Source: Luteimonas sp. MC1572 (lineage in GTDB: Bacteria; Pseudomonadota; Gammaproteobacteria; Xanthomonadales; Xanthomonadaceae). Taken from it: 64,000 nt of DNA. The stretch's first letter is position 1. The number at the start of each line of letters is the position of its first letter. Below are positions 42,204 through 50,822 of the stretch, piece by piece. Made by a program: the position numbers and the translations under genes. Under the pieces are notes generated by a model. It was given only the letters and a program-made list of their open reading frames with translations. It searched no databases and had not been told where the DNA came from. Location: NCBI RefSeq assembly GCF_016615815.1, contig NZ_CP067112.1:682001-746000 (forward strand), given 5' to 3'.

Positions 42204-42959
42204 TCAGGGCTGGTATTCGCGCAGCTCCGCCGCGGTGATGCGCCATGCGCCGCTGCCGTCGGCCGTGGCGCGCCGGAGGACGTAGGCGCCGACGTAGCGC
42301 TGCTCGCTGCCGTCGGCCCGGGTGGTGGTGACCGAGACCGGCACTTCGACCAGGCGCGCGCCGGCTGCGCCGCTCACCACGCCCGGCTCACCCGGCTGCA
42401 CCACCGTCCGCGTACCGCTGAAACCCGCCGCGAACTGTTCCGGCGTCTGGCCGCTGCTGCGGCCGCCGTCCGACCACATCGCGTAGGCGCGCGCGTGATC
42501 GCCTCGCGCGATCGCGGCGTAGTAGTCGCGGACCAAGGCGACGGCGTCGGCGGCTGCCGGTTCGAGCGCTGACATCACGGGCGTTACTGGCGTCACTGGC
42601 GTCACTGTCGGAGCCGTCGCTGTCGTCGCGGTCGTCGCCGACAGGTCGACCACGCCGATCAGGCCGGTCTCGGGGTTGTCCTCGAGTGGCGGCAGGCCGC
42701 CATCGCCGGGCATGGCGCCGGGGATCGGCACGACCATGGCGATCCCGTCCGAGGCCGCCGGGCGCAGGCCGCCCAGCGGCACGTTTCCGGGACCGGGTGC
42801 GTCGGGCATGCCGGTGACCGAGCCACCGGACTGCGCGGGTGTGGGCAGCGCTGCGAGGTCTTCGTCCGTGGACCCACGGGTGGGCGCAGCGTCGTTGTCA
42901 TCGCCGCAGGCGGCGAGGGCCAACACGAGGAGGCAGGAAAGCAGGCGGAAACCGGTCAT
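42204..42959 (-). CDS. Lipoprotein with NTF2-like C-terminal domain
   Basis: A 251-residue lipoprotein (lipobox LALAAC near residue 18). After a long Gly/Pro/Ala linker with the repeat TPVTPVTPV (about 118-127), the C-terminal 115 residues (AVALVRDYYAAIARGDHARAYAMWSDGG, FSGTRTVVQPG, YVGAYVLRRA, WRITAAELREY) look like an NTF2/SnoaL-like fold found in membrane-associated proteins. No function can be assigned. ATG 42959. Confidence 0.7.
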   Translation of the reverse strand: MTGFRLLSCLLVLALAACGDDNDAAPTRGSTDEDLAALPTPAQSGGSVTGMPDAPGPGNVPLGGLRPAASDGIAMVVPIPGAMPGDGGLPPLEDNPETGLIGVVDLSATTATTATAPTVTPVTPVTPVMSALEPAAADAVALVRDYYAAIARGDHARAYAMWSDGGRSSGQTPEQFAAGFSGTRTVVQPGEPGVVSGAAGARLVEVPVSVTTTRADGSEQRYVGAYVLRRATADGSGAWRITAAELREYQP

Positions 42960-43027
42960 GGCGGAGGCGGAGGGGGCGGGCGACGCACGACCATACGCAG
43001 CGGCGATGAACGTGCCGTCAGCATGCT

Positions 43028-43459
43028 TCACGGCGGATCGGTGAGCACGCGGCGGTGTGGCTGCAGCCACGCCAGCAGCATGCCGAGCAGCACCATGGCG
43101 ACGAGGTCCAGCGCCACCTGGCGCAGCATCAGCGACATCGGCAGCGGCTGTGCGACGAAGGCGAAGATGTGCCAGGGCACGTACGACACCAGCGCGATCG
43201 CGAGCCCGAAGCGCGCGCCGCGGCCAAGGTCGACGCCGTCGCTGGCCGGCATGCGCCGGTACAGCCAGGTCATCGACAGGCCGAGCAGCAGGTAGGCGGG
43301 CAGGATCCACACCGCCTGCGCATTCGCCTGTTCCTGGGTGCGGTACAGCGGGGCCAGCGCCTGGTAGTCGGCGCGCAGCAGCAGCCCGTGCACGGCGAAG
43401 CCGAGGATGAGCCCGGCCGCGGCCACCACGATCCCGCAGATCAAGAAGCGCTTGTCCAT
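43028..43459 (-). CDS. Four-helix membrane protein of unknown function
   Basis: A 143-residue protein with four predicted helices: FLICGIVVAAAGLILGFAVH, AVWILPAYLLLGLSMTWLY, FGLAIALVSYVPWHIFAFVA and LMLRQVALDLVAMVLLGMLLAW. I do not recognise a family. ATG 43459. It lies between the lipoprotein gene and the M23 gene on the same strand, each with gaps of about 70 bases. Confidence 0.65.
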   Translation of the reverse strand: MDKRFLICGIVVAAAGLILGFAVHGLLLRADYQALAPLYRTQEQANAQAVWILPAYLLLGLSMTWLYRRMPASDGVDLGRGARFGLAIALVSYVPWHIFAFVAQPLPMSLMLRQVALDLVAMVLLGMLLAWLQPHRRVLTDPP

Positions 43460-43533
43460 GCCGTCGCTACGTCCTTCCGCGCGGTGACGCCGCGCGACAC
43501 GCGAAGCCTAGCGCCGCGCCGTCGCGGCGTCGA

Positions 43534-44103
43534 TCATCGCGCCGCGGCGTCCGCCTGCTTCCCGTCTTCGCCCGCGCGCAGCATGGGCAGCGGGTCGATC
43601 GCCCCTTCGCTGTCGTACACGCCGTAATGGAGGTGCGGCGGCGTGCCGAGCGCGTTGCCGGTATCGCCGACACGGCCAAGCACGCTGCCCTCGACCAGAA
43701 TGTCGCCTTCGGCAAGGCCAGGCGCCCAGTCCTCGAGGTGCGCGTAATAGTGGCGTTGGCGAGCCGGGCCGAGCACCCAGACCTGGCGGCCGCCAAGTCC
43801 GCCTTCGCGCACCGATGCCACGATGCCGCGCGTGGCGCTGCTCACCGCAGTGCCGCGTGGCGCGAAGATGTCCACCCCGGCGTGCGTGCGGTCGCTGCCG
43901 CGTGGCGCGCCGAAGGTATCCGCGACCCGCGCGGCGCGCACGCCTGCGACCGGCATGGCCAGCACCTCGGGCGCCGGCATGCGCGACAGCTCCCACAGCG
44001 TTCGCGGCTTTGCCATGAACGGCTGTTGCCACGACCAGTGCGCCACGGCCGCCAGCGCCGCCAGCACGAACAGCCAGGCGGCGAGGCGACCCAGCGCGCG
44101 CAT
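43534..44103 (-). CDS. M23 family metallopeptidase (peptidoglycan endopeptidase)
   Basis: A 189-residue membrane-anchored LytM-domain protein. One N-terminal helix (LAAWLFVLAALAAVAHWSW) anchors it in the inner membrane; the domain has the zinc ligands in THAGVDIFAPRGT (H-x3-D) and PHLHYGVYD (HxH). Enzymes of this type cut peptide cross-links. All visible zinc ligands are kept, so it is probably active. ATG 44103 starts 2 bases after the DUF533 stop. Confidence 0.9.
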   Translation of the reverse strand: MRALGRLAAWLFVLAALAAVAHWSWQQPFMAKPRTLWELSRMPAPEVLAMPVAGVRAARVADTFGAPRGSDRTHAGVDIFAPRGTAVSSATRGIVASVREGGLGGRQVWVLGPARQRHYYAHLEDWAPGLAEGDILVEGSVLGRVGDTGNALGTPPHLHYGVYDSEGAIDPLPMLRAGEDGKQADAAAR

Positions 44104-44105
44104 GC

Positions 44106-44753
44106 TCAGGCGCGTTCGAGTTCGCTTGCCAGGCGCTGGCGCAGTTCGTCGTCGAGCTTCAGCTGCCGCGCGAGTTCATCGAGGTAGGCGCGCTCCATGA
44201 AGTTCTGCTCGTCGACCGCCATCAGGCTGGCGAGGTACATCTCCGACGCGATCTCCGGCGTGGTGGCCGCGCGCGCGACCTCGGCGGGATCGAGCGGCTT
44301 GGCGAGCTCGGCGTGCAGCCACTCTTGCACCTCGGTGCCGGGGTTGAGGCGTGCGAATTCGCCTTCGATCACGCCGCGCTCGCGTTCGTCGATGTGGCCG
44401 TCGGCCTTGGCCGCGCCCACCAGCGCACGCAGGATCGCCTCGCTGTGCACGGCCGCCTGCGCTGGCGGCAGGCGGTCGACGGTCTGCGGCGCCGGCTGTC
44501 CCGGGCCCTGCTGCGCCTTGTAATCGCCATAGGCCTTGTAGGCCATCACGCCGACGGCGGCGAGTCCGCCGTAGGTGGCGAGCTTGCGCGTGGACTTGTT
44601 CTTGCCGAGCAGCAGGCCGAGCGCACCACCGGTGATGGCGCCCTTGCCGAAGTCGGCATTGAGCAGGCTGCGGGCCGACGACTGGCCACCGGTGGCCGGT
44701 GAGCCGCTGGATTCGGACTTGAGGAGATGTTCGAGGAAGCCTTGCAGGTTCAT
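44106..44753 (-). CDS. DUF533/TerB-like membrane protein
   Basis: A 215-residue protein of the DUF533 family. The N-terminal part has a glycine-rich helix (GKGAITGGALGLLLG) and a second hydrophobic stretch (LATYGGLAAVGVMAYKAYG); the C-terminal 130 residues (AILRALVGAAKADGHIDERERGVIEGEFARL to AYLDELARQLKLDDEL) form a TerB-like helical domain with the acidic DGHID segment. The role is unknown, often linked to envelope or tellurite stress. Closely linked to the M23 gene. Confidence 0.85.
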   Translation of the reverse strand: MNLQGFLEHLLKSESSGSPATGGQSSARSLLNADFGKGAITGGALGLLLGKNKSTRKLATYGGLAAVGVMAYKAYGDYKAQQGPGQPAPQTVDRLPPAQAAVHSEAILRALVGAAKADGHIDERERGVIEGEFARLNPGTEVQEWLHAELAKPLDPAEVARAATTPEIASEMYLASLMAVDEQNFMERAYLDELARQLKLDDELRQRLASELERA

Positions 44754-44860
44754 TGGTCGTTCCCTGGATCGTGCATGTCGTTGGATGCCGGCACGTCGCC
44801 GGCACTGCGCCGAGGATGCGCGACAGGTCGTTGCGAAAATGTTGCCGGCCCGGAAACGAC

Positions 44861-44884
44861 TCGGGACGGCGAATGCCGTCCCGA
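44861..44884 (-). terminator. Hairpin terminator after the HU-like gene
   Basis: A perfect 10-bp stem TCGGGACGGC/GCCGTCCCGA with loop GAAT, followed on the minus strand by GTCGTTTCC. The short T run makes it moderate; its position 27 bases after the stop codon supports the call. Confidence 0.65.
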
Positions 44885-44910
44885 GCAGGTACCACGATGG
44901 CGCGTGCCGG

Positions 44911-45300
44911 TCAGGCAGCGGCGTCCTTCAGCTTCTTCAGCGGGCGCACCTTGACCTTGATCGAGGCGGGCTTTGCAGCGAACCACTGCTCTTCCTTGGT
45001 GAAGGGGTTGATGCCCTTGCGCTTCGGCTTGGCAGCAACCTTGACGGAGGTGATCTTCAGCAGGCCAGGCAGGGTGAATGCACCCGCGCCCTTCTTGCTG
45101 ACCGACGCGTGCACCGCGCCTTCGAGGGCGCCCATGACTGCGCGCACGTCCTTCGCCGCAACACCGGTCGCCTCGGCGATGTGTGCGACGAGGCCCGACT
45201 TGGTCAGGGCTTCCTTGATCGGCTTCGGAGCGGCGGCCGGCTTCGCAGCGGCCTTCTTCGGGGCGGCCTTCGTCACCGCCTTGGTAGCTTTCTTCGCCAT
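44911..45300 (-). CDS. HU/IHF-family DNA-binding protein with Lys/Ala-rich N-terminal arm
   Basis: A 129-residue nucleoid protein. Residues about 28-120 are an HU domain (IKEALTKSGLVAHIAEATGVAAKDVRAVMGALEGAVHASV, then GAFTLPGLLKITSVKVAAKPKRKGINPFTKEEQWFAAKPASIKVKVRPLKKL), with NPFTKEE in place of the usual NPQTGE at the beta-arm. It is preceded by a 27-residue arm of Lys, Ala and Pro (KKATKAVTKAAPKKAAAKPA), similar to histone H1-like tails. This extended form is known in Xanthomonadaceae and some other proteobacteria. It ends with a hairpin terminator. Confidence 0.9.
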   Translation of the reverse strand: MAKKATKAVTKAAPKKAAAKPAAAPKPIKEALTKSGLVAHIAEATGVAAKDVRAVMGALEGAVHASVSKKGAGAFTLPGLLKITSVKVAAKPKRKGINPFTKEEQWFAAKPASIKVKVRPLKKLKDAAA

Positions 45301-45441
45301 GTGTGTGTGATTCCGTTGTTCGTAGATGGGTTGTCGGGCCGACCCCGTCGGCAAACGCAATGTAGGGCATGCCCGGGGCCGCGCCAAGTGGAAAGCACGG
45401 GGAATCCGGCTTTTTTTCGCGACCGGCATGCGCCGCGAAGC

Positions 45442-47505
45442 TCAGTCGTCCTCCTGGCGGGGCTTCCATGCCGTCGCCAGGGTGTGCTGCAGCTGCGCGG
45501 GAACCGGCTCGTAATGGCTGAAATCAAGCGAATACCGGCCGCGCCCGGCGGTCGCCGACTTGAGCTCCGGTGCATAGCCCTCGAGCTCGGACTGCGGCAG
45601 TTGCGCCTTGACCACGATGTCGCCGCCGCGTGCGCTGTCGGTGCCCAGGATGCGCGCACGCCGGCTTGCGAGGCCTCCGCTCACGTCACCCATGCAGTCC
45701 TCCGGCGCCACCACCACCAGGTCGACGATGGGCTCGAGGACCTGCGGCGCGGCCTTCGACACGGCATCGAGGAAGGCCTTCCTGCCGGCGGTGACGAAGG
45801 CGACCTCCTTGCTGTCCACCGGATGGTGCTTGCCGTCATGCACGATCACGCGCACGTCCTGGATCGGGTAGCCCGCGATGGCGCCGGTACCCAATGCCTG
45901 GCGCACGCCCTTCTCGACCGCGGGCAGGAACTGGCCGGGGATGGTGCCGCCCTTCACCGCGTCCACGAACTCGAAGCCGGTGCCGCGTGGCAGCGGTTCC
46001 ACGCGCAGGAACACCTCGCCGAACTGGCCCGCGCCACCGGTCTGCTTCTTGTGGCGGTGGTGGCCTTCAGCCGCCGCGGCGATCGTTTCGCGATAGGCGA
46101 TGCGCGGCGGCCGGCTCGTGACCTCCACGCCGTGGCGCTCACGCAGGCGCTCGAGGTGGACGCGCAGGTGCAGTTCCGACAGGCCGCGCACCACGGTCTC
46201 GCCGGTCTCGGCATCGTGCTCGACCTGGAAGCACGGATCCTCTTCCGACAGCTTGTGCAGGGCGGTGGCGAGCTTCTGCTCCTGGCCCTTGCTCGCCGCC
46301 TCCACCGCAAGCCCGAACATCGGCTTCGGGTAGGCCATCGGCGCCAGGTGCAGGGTGTCCTCGTCGTGGCTGTCGTGCAGCACGGCATCGAAATGCAGCG
46401 CGTCGATCTTGGCCACCGCGGCGATGTCCCCCGGCACCGCCTGCTCGATCTCCATGTGGTCCTTGCCGAAGATGCGGAACAGATGCGCGACCTTGAACGG
46501 CTTGCGGCCGTCGTCGACGAACAGCTGGCCGTCGCGGCGCACCGTGCCCTGGTGGACGCGGAAAATGCCGAGCTTGCCGACGAAGGGATCGTTGATGATC
46601 TTGAAGACATCGGCGATCACGTGCGCGTCCGGATCGGGCGTCGAGGTCACCGGCGTGGATGCCTCGCCGATGCCGCGCTGGAACGGCGGTGGATTGGCTT
46701 CGCCGGGGTGCGGGAACAGCGTGGCGATGACATCGAGCAGTTCGGCGATGCCCACGCCGGTGCGCGCGGACACGAAGCACACCGGCACCAGGTGCCCCTC
46801 GCGCAGGCTCTGTTCGAACGCGGCGTGCAGCTCGGCGCCACTCAGGCCGGCCTCGCCGCGGTCGAGGTAATGGTCCATCACCGACTCATCGACCTCGACC
46901 ACCTGGTCGAGGATGCGCCGGTGCCAGTCGGCCACGGGGCCGACATCGCTGTCGCCACCGTCGCCGGCGAAGCAGTCGACGACGCGGCGGCCGCCGTCGG
47001 CAGGCAGGTTCACCGGCAGCACCTCCGGTCCGAAGGCGTCGCGCAGCTCGTCCAGCAGCCGCGCGCAGTCGGCCGCTTCGTGGTCGATGCGGTTGACCAC
47101 GATCGCGCGGCACAGGCCGCGTTCGCCGGCGTGCGCCATGATCCGGTGCGTGCCGTGGCCGATGCCGGCATCGGCATCCACCACCACCGCCACGGTTTCG
47201 ACCGCCGACAGCGCCGACAGCGTCGCGCCGCGGAAATCGGGATAGCCGGGGGTGTCCAGCAGGTTGACGTGCACGCGCGCGGCGCCGTCCACGGCGTGGT
47301 CGAGGCTGGCGATCGCGGCGTCTATCGAGTGCGCGCGCTGGCGCTCCAGCGGGTCGGTGTCGGACACGGTGCTGCCGCGTTCGATCGTGCCTGCCGCCTG
47401 GATCGCGCCGCCGGCATGCAGCAGGGCTTCGAAGAGCGTGGTCTTGCCGGCGCCAGGGTGGCCCGCCAGGGCCACGTTGCGGATCTGCGGGGTGCTGTAG
47501 GACAT
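45442..47505 (-). CDS. Elongation factor G-like GTPase (FusA2-type paralogue)
   Basis: A 687-residue translational GTPase with the five-domain EF-G layout but altered signature positions: G1 GHPGAGKTT (15-23) instead of AHIDAGKTT, G3 DTPGYPDF instead of DTPGHVDF (the catalytic His is Tyr) and G4 NRID instead of NKMD. Domain IV and V blocks are present (RIAYRETI, KQTGGAGQFGEVFLRVEPL, DVRVIVHDGKHHPVDSKEVAFVTAGRKAFLDA). It belongs to the secondary EF-G class related to Thermus EF-G-2 and mycobacterial FusA2; function uncertain. GGGAG precedes ATG 47505. Confidence 0.88.
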   Translation of the reverse strand: MSYSTPQIRNVALAGHPGAGKTTLFEALLHAGGAIQAAGTIERGSTVSDTDPLERQRAHSIDAAIASLDHAVDGAARVHVNLLDTPGYPDFRGATLSALSAVETVAVVVDADAGIGHGTHRIMAHAGERGLCRAIVVNRIDHEAADCARLLDELRDAFGPEVLPVNLPADGGRRVVDCFAGDGGDSDVGPVADWHRRILDQVVEVDESVMDHYLDRGEAGLSGAELHAAFEQSLREGHLVPVCFVSARTGVGIAELLDVIATLFPHPGEANPPPFQRGIGEASTPVTSTPDPDAHVIADVFKIINDPFVGKLGIFRVHQGTVRRDGQLFVDDGRKPFKVAHLFRIFGKDHMEIEQAVPGDIAAVAKIDALHFDAVLHDSHDEDTLHLAPMAYPKPMFGLAVEAASKGQEQKLATALHKLSEEDPCFQVEHDAETGETVVRGLSELHLRVHLERLRERHGVEVTSRPPRIAYRETIAAAAEGHHRHKKQTGGAGQFGEVFLRVEPLPRGTGFEFVDAVKGGTIPGQFLPAVEKGVRQALGTGAIAGYPIQDVRVIVHDGKHHPVDSKEVAFVTAGRKAFLDAVSKAAPQVLEPIVDLVVVAPEDCMGDVSGGLASRRARILGTDSARGGDIVVKAQLPQSELEGYAPELKSATAGRGRYSLDFSHYEPVPAQLQHTLATAWKPRQEDD

Positions 47506-47735
47506 GAGTCCGTTCTCCCAGGGTCGGGTTGAAGGGACGTCATGGCTGTCCGTCGCGTATCGCGACCGGGCCTGCATGCGGCGGGCGGTCATGGCGGACT
47601 GGAACAGTAGCGCGGCCCGCGCCGGGCCGTCGCGTTGCGACGCAGCATGGGCGCGGCCACGCAGGCGTAACAGCCACGGCGCTAGCCTGCTGGGCCGCGT
47701 GCACACCGATGCATGCACACACTGGAGCAGGCGAT

Positions 47736-48170
47736 ATGGGTATTTCGCGCAAGGCGACCGCACACTGGTCGGGCGACCTCAAGAGCGGCCGCGGCACCAT
47801 CAGCACGCCGGCGAGTGGTCTCATGGATGGCACCCGCTACGGCTTCAACACCCGGTTCGGCGACGAGAAGGGCACCAACCCGGAGGAGCTGATCGCCGCC
47901 GCGCACGCCGGCTGCTTCACCATGGCACTGGCCAATGCGCTGGCCGAAGCCGGGCATGTCGCCGAGTCCGTCGACAGCCGCGCCGAGGTCGACCTGTCGA
48001 TGGAAGGCGGACCCACGCTGAGTGCGATCCGCTTGTTCACCAAGGCCAAGGTGCCGGGCATCGAGGCGGCGAAGTTCCGTGCGATCGCCGATGACGCCAA
48101 GCAGAACTGCCCGGTATCGAAGGCGCTGAGCGCCGTGCCGATCACGCTGGAAGCCGAACTGCTGGATTGA
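47736..48170 (+). CDS. OsmC-family peroxiredoxin
   Basis: A 144-residue organic-hydroperoxide reductase of the OsmC branch. The peroxidatic cysteine is in IAAAHAGCFTMALANAL and the second in DDAKQNCPVSKAL; the Arg of TRFGDEKGTNPEEL completes the site. Length matches E. coli OsmC. A GGAG site precedes ATG 47736. The 230 bases shared with the divergent EF-G-like gene must hold both promoters; no clear hexamers are seen there. Confidence 0.92.
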   Translation: MGISRKATAHWSGDLKSGRGTISTPASGLMDGTRYGFNTRFGDEKGTNPEELIAAAHAGCFTMALANALAEAGHVAESVDSRAEVDLSMEGGPTLSAIRLFTKAKVPGIEAAKFRAIADDAKQNCPVSKALSAVPITLEAELLD

Positions 48171-48313
48171 TGCCGGGGGCCGTCGGCATCCAGGCTGTCG
48201 GCCGGCTAAACCCCGCGCGCGTGGCCGCTTGCGGGGGCTCCGGGTTCAGCAAGCCGTCAACGGTAACGCACTAGCGTTGCACCCATGCGCCAATCCTGGC
48301 GTGGGAGCCTGCC

Positions 48314-49012
48314 ATGCGTCGTTCCGCCGCCACTGTCCTCGCCGTCGCCCTGGCCGTCGCCTCCGGCGCCGCATCCGCGCAGTCGCTCGGCTACAACCCT
48401 GGATATCCGCAGGCCGACCGCTACGGCCAGGAGCAGGACGCCTATTACGACGAGGCCCGCGTGCTGCGCGTCGACCCGGTGTTCGACAACGCCCGCGGCT
48501 ACCCCACCTCGGAACAGCAGCGTTGCTACAGCCGCGACGACTACTACGCCGGCGATTACGCCGGTGATGGCTACGGCTATGGCGACCGTTACGGCAATGA
48601 TCCCTACGCGCGCGATGGTTACGACGGCCGCGACAACGGCGGCTACCAGGGCGGCAGCGAGAACGGGCGGATGGTCGCGACCGTGGTCGGCGGGCTGGTC
48701 GGCGCGGTGCTGGGCAGCAAGGTCGGCGGCGGCTCCGGCCGCTACGCCACCTCGGCGATCGGCACGATGGTCGGCGGCATGGCAGGTCGCGAGATCTACG
48801 AGGCCACGCAACGCAACCGCGGCGCGCGCCATGGCCGGGTGACGGTGTGCGACCCGGTGCCGGACCGCTCCTACCAGGTTTCGGACAACAACTACGGCGG
48901 CGTGAACGCGTACGACGTCACCTACGAGTACGGCGGGCGCCAGTACACTACGCGCACCGCCTACCACCCTGGCGACACCATCCGCGTGCGCGTGGACGTG
49001 CGTCCGGAATAG
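48314..49012 (+). CDS. Glycine-zipper 2TM outer-membrane-like protein
   Basis: A 232-residue exported protein: signal peptide (to AASA, about residue 22), a Tyr/Asp/Gly-rich stretch (about 75-115: YYAGDYAGDGYGYGDRYGN), then a glycine-zipper pair VVGGLVGAVLGSKVGGGSGRYATSAIGTMVGGMAGREI (about 124-161), typical of the SlyB/Rick_17kDa-type proteins, and a C-terminal beta domain (VTVCDPVPDRSYQ, YDVTYEYGGRQYTTRT). Probably anchored in the outer membrane. Function unknown. Confidence 0.85.
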   Translation: MRRSAATVLAVALAVASGAASAQSLGYNPGYPQADRYGQEQDAYYDEARVLRVDPVFDNARGYPTSEQQRCYSRDDYYAGDYAGDGYGYGDRYGNDPYARDGYDGRDNGGYQGGSENGRMVATVVGGLVGAVLGSKVGGGSGRYATSAIGTMVGGMAGREIYEATQRNRGARHGRVTVCDPVPDRSYQVSDNNYGGVNAYDVTYEYGGRQYTTRTAYHPGDTIRVRVDVRPE

Positions 49013-49112
49013 GGCGCCATCCGGAGGTCGGCAGCGCGCCGACCGCCCGGGCGTTGCCCCGCGATGCGATCGCCGACATAGTCGGCACGGTCCGTCACGG
49101 GGAGCCTGCTGC

Positions 49113-50813
49113 ATGCGCCGAATCGTTTTCCATCCTTTCGCACCGGTCGCCGCCGGCGTGCTGCTCGCGCTGGCCGGCGCCACGCACGCCGCCGACGGCG
49201 AACGCCTGCTGACCGCCGCACGCATCCACACCTCGGATCCGGCCATGCCGGTGGCCACCGCCATGGTGTGGAGTGCCGACGGCCGGATCCTCGCCGTCGG
49301 CGACGCCGGCGAGCTGGCCGCGCGCCATCCCGGCGCCGAACGCATCGACGCCGGCGACGCCACGGTGATCCCGGGATTGATCGACGCCCACGTGCACCTC
49401 GTCGATCTCGGCCATGCGTTGATGCAGGCCGACCTGGTGGGCGCGCGCAGCACAGGCGAGATCGTCGAGCGGCTGCAGGCGTTCGCGCAGTCTCTGCCGG
49501 AGGATGCGTGGCTGATCGGTCGCGGCTGGGACCAGAACCTCTGGCCCGACAAGGCGTTCCCGACAGCGGCGGTGCTCGATGCCGCCTTCCCGCAGCGCCC
49601 GGTCGTGCTGGAACGCATCGATGGCCATGCGGCCTGGGCCAACAGCGCGGCGATGCGCGCGACCCGGCGTGACCTCGCCGGTGACTGGCAGCCCGAGGGC
49701 GGGCTGGTGCTGCGCCAGGATGGACGTCCCACCGGGGTGTTCATCGATACCGCCGCATCGCTGGTCTACGACGTCGTGCCGGCCCCGGATGACGCCTGGC
49801 AGGACCGCGCCATGGAGCGCGCGCTGCGCCACGTCGCCAGCCTCGGCCTGACCGGCGTGCACGACATGGGCACCTCGCGCAGCGAGTTCGAGGTGATGCA
49901 GCGCTTCGCCGACCGCGGCGCGCTCAGCCTGCGGGTGCGCGCCTACGCGCTCGGCGACAGCGACCTGGTTGCGGACCGGTGCCGCGATGGCGCCTACAGC
50001 CACGCCTCCGGGCGCCTGGACATGCGCGGCGTGAAACTGATGGTCGACGGCGCGCTCGGCAGCCGCGGCGCGGCGCTGATCGACGACTACAGCGACGACC
50101 CGGGCAACCGCGGCCTGCTGCTGCTCACCGAAGAAGCGCTCGAGGCCGCGGCGCTGCGCGCCAAGGGCTGCGGGCTGCAGGTGGCGACGCATGCCATCGG
50201 CGACCGCGGCAACCGCATCGTGCTCGACGCCTACCAGCGGGTGCTCGGCGATGCGGCGTCCAGCGACCACCGCTGGCGCGTCGAGCACGCGCAAGTGCTG
50301 GTGCCTGCCGACATCGAACGTTTCGCCGGCCTGCATCTGGTGGCATCCATGCAGCCCACGCACGCCACCTCCGACATGCCCTGGGCCGGCGAGCGCTTGG
50401 GCGAGGCGCGCCTTGAAGGCGCCTACGCCTGGCGCAGCTTCGTACAGGCCGGGGTGCCGCTGGCGCTCGGCTCCGATTTTCCGGTCGAGTTGCCCGATCC
50501 GCGCCTCGGCCTGCATGCGGCGGTGACCCGACAGGACGTGCATGGCCAACCGCCCGGCGGTTGGCGTGTGGACCAGGCGTTGACCGCGGCCGAGGCGCTG
50601 CACGGCTTCACCGCGGGCGCCGCGTGGGCAGCGTTCGACGAAGACGAGGCGGGGCGGCTGGCTCCGGGCCTGCGCGCGGATTTCGTGGTCCTCGCCGAGG
50701 ATCCACTGGCGGTGTCCGGCAGTGAGCTGGACACGCTCCATGTGCGTTCGACCTGGGTGGACGGCCGACCCGTCCATGGGTCGGCGACGGAGACGGGCGC
50801 CGCCGCCGACTGA
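49113..50813 (+). CDS. Exported amidohydrolase (YtcJ-like)
   Basis: A 566-residue amidohydrolase with signal peptide (LLALAGATHAA, about residue 26). Metal ligands: DAHVHLVDLG (HxH), the Lys/Asp region RGVKLMVDGALGSRGA, THAIGDRGNRI, RVEHAQVL and the late Asp in LGSDFPVE. This order matches the YtcJ/AepA group of zinc amidohydrolases; the substrate (amide, ester or imine) is not known. ATG 49113 follows GGGGAGCC. Convergent with the phzF-like gene, 9 bases apart. Confidence 0.9.
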   Translation: MRRIVFHPFAPVAAGVLLALAGATHAADGERLLTAARIHTSDPAMPVATAMVWSADGRILAVGDAGELAARHPGAERIDAGDATVIPGLIDAHVHLVDLGHALMQADLVGARSTGEIVERLQAFAQSLPEDAWLIGRGWDQNLWPDKAFPTAAVLDAAFPQRPVVLERIDGHAAWANSAAMRATRRDLAGDWQPEGGLVLRQDGRPTGVFIDTAASLVYDVVPAPDDAWQDRAMERALRHVASLGLTGVHDMGTSRSEFEVMQRFADRGALSLRVRAYALGDSDLVADRCRDGAYSHASGRLDMRGVKLMVDGALGSRGAALIDDYSDDPGNRGLLLLTEEALEAAALRAKGCGLQVATHAIGDRGNRIVLDAYQRVLGDAASSDHRWRVEHAQVLVPADIERFAGLHLVASMQPTHATSDMPWAGERLGEARLEGAYAWRSFVQAGVPLALGSDFPVELPDPRLGLHAAVTRQDVHGQPPGGWRVDQALTAAEALHGFTAGAAWAAFDEDEAGRLAPGLRADFVVLAEDPLAVSGSELDTLHVRSTWVDGRPVHGSATETGAAAD

Positions 50814-50822
50814 AGCCGGCAA

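Noticed and set aside
42555-42640. Short tandem GGCGTCACT-type repeats
   Set aside because: They encode the TPVTPVTPV linker of the lipoprotein at 42204-42959 and need no other explanation.
44575-47532. 985-codon open frame on the plus strand
   Set aside because: Antisense to the EF-G-like and HU-like genes; no domain features.
48169-48195. Possible terminator after the OsmC gene
   Set aside because: A 7-bp GATGCCG/CGGCATC stem is present but the loop is long and no T run follows.
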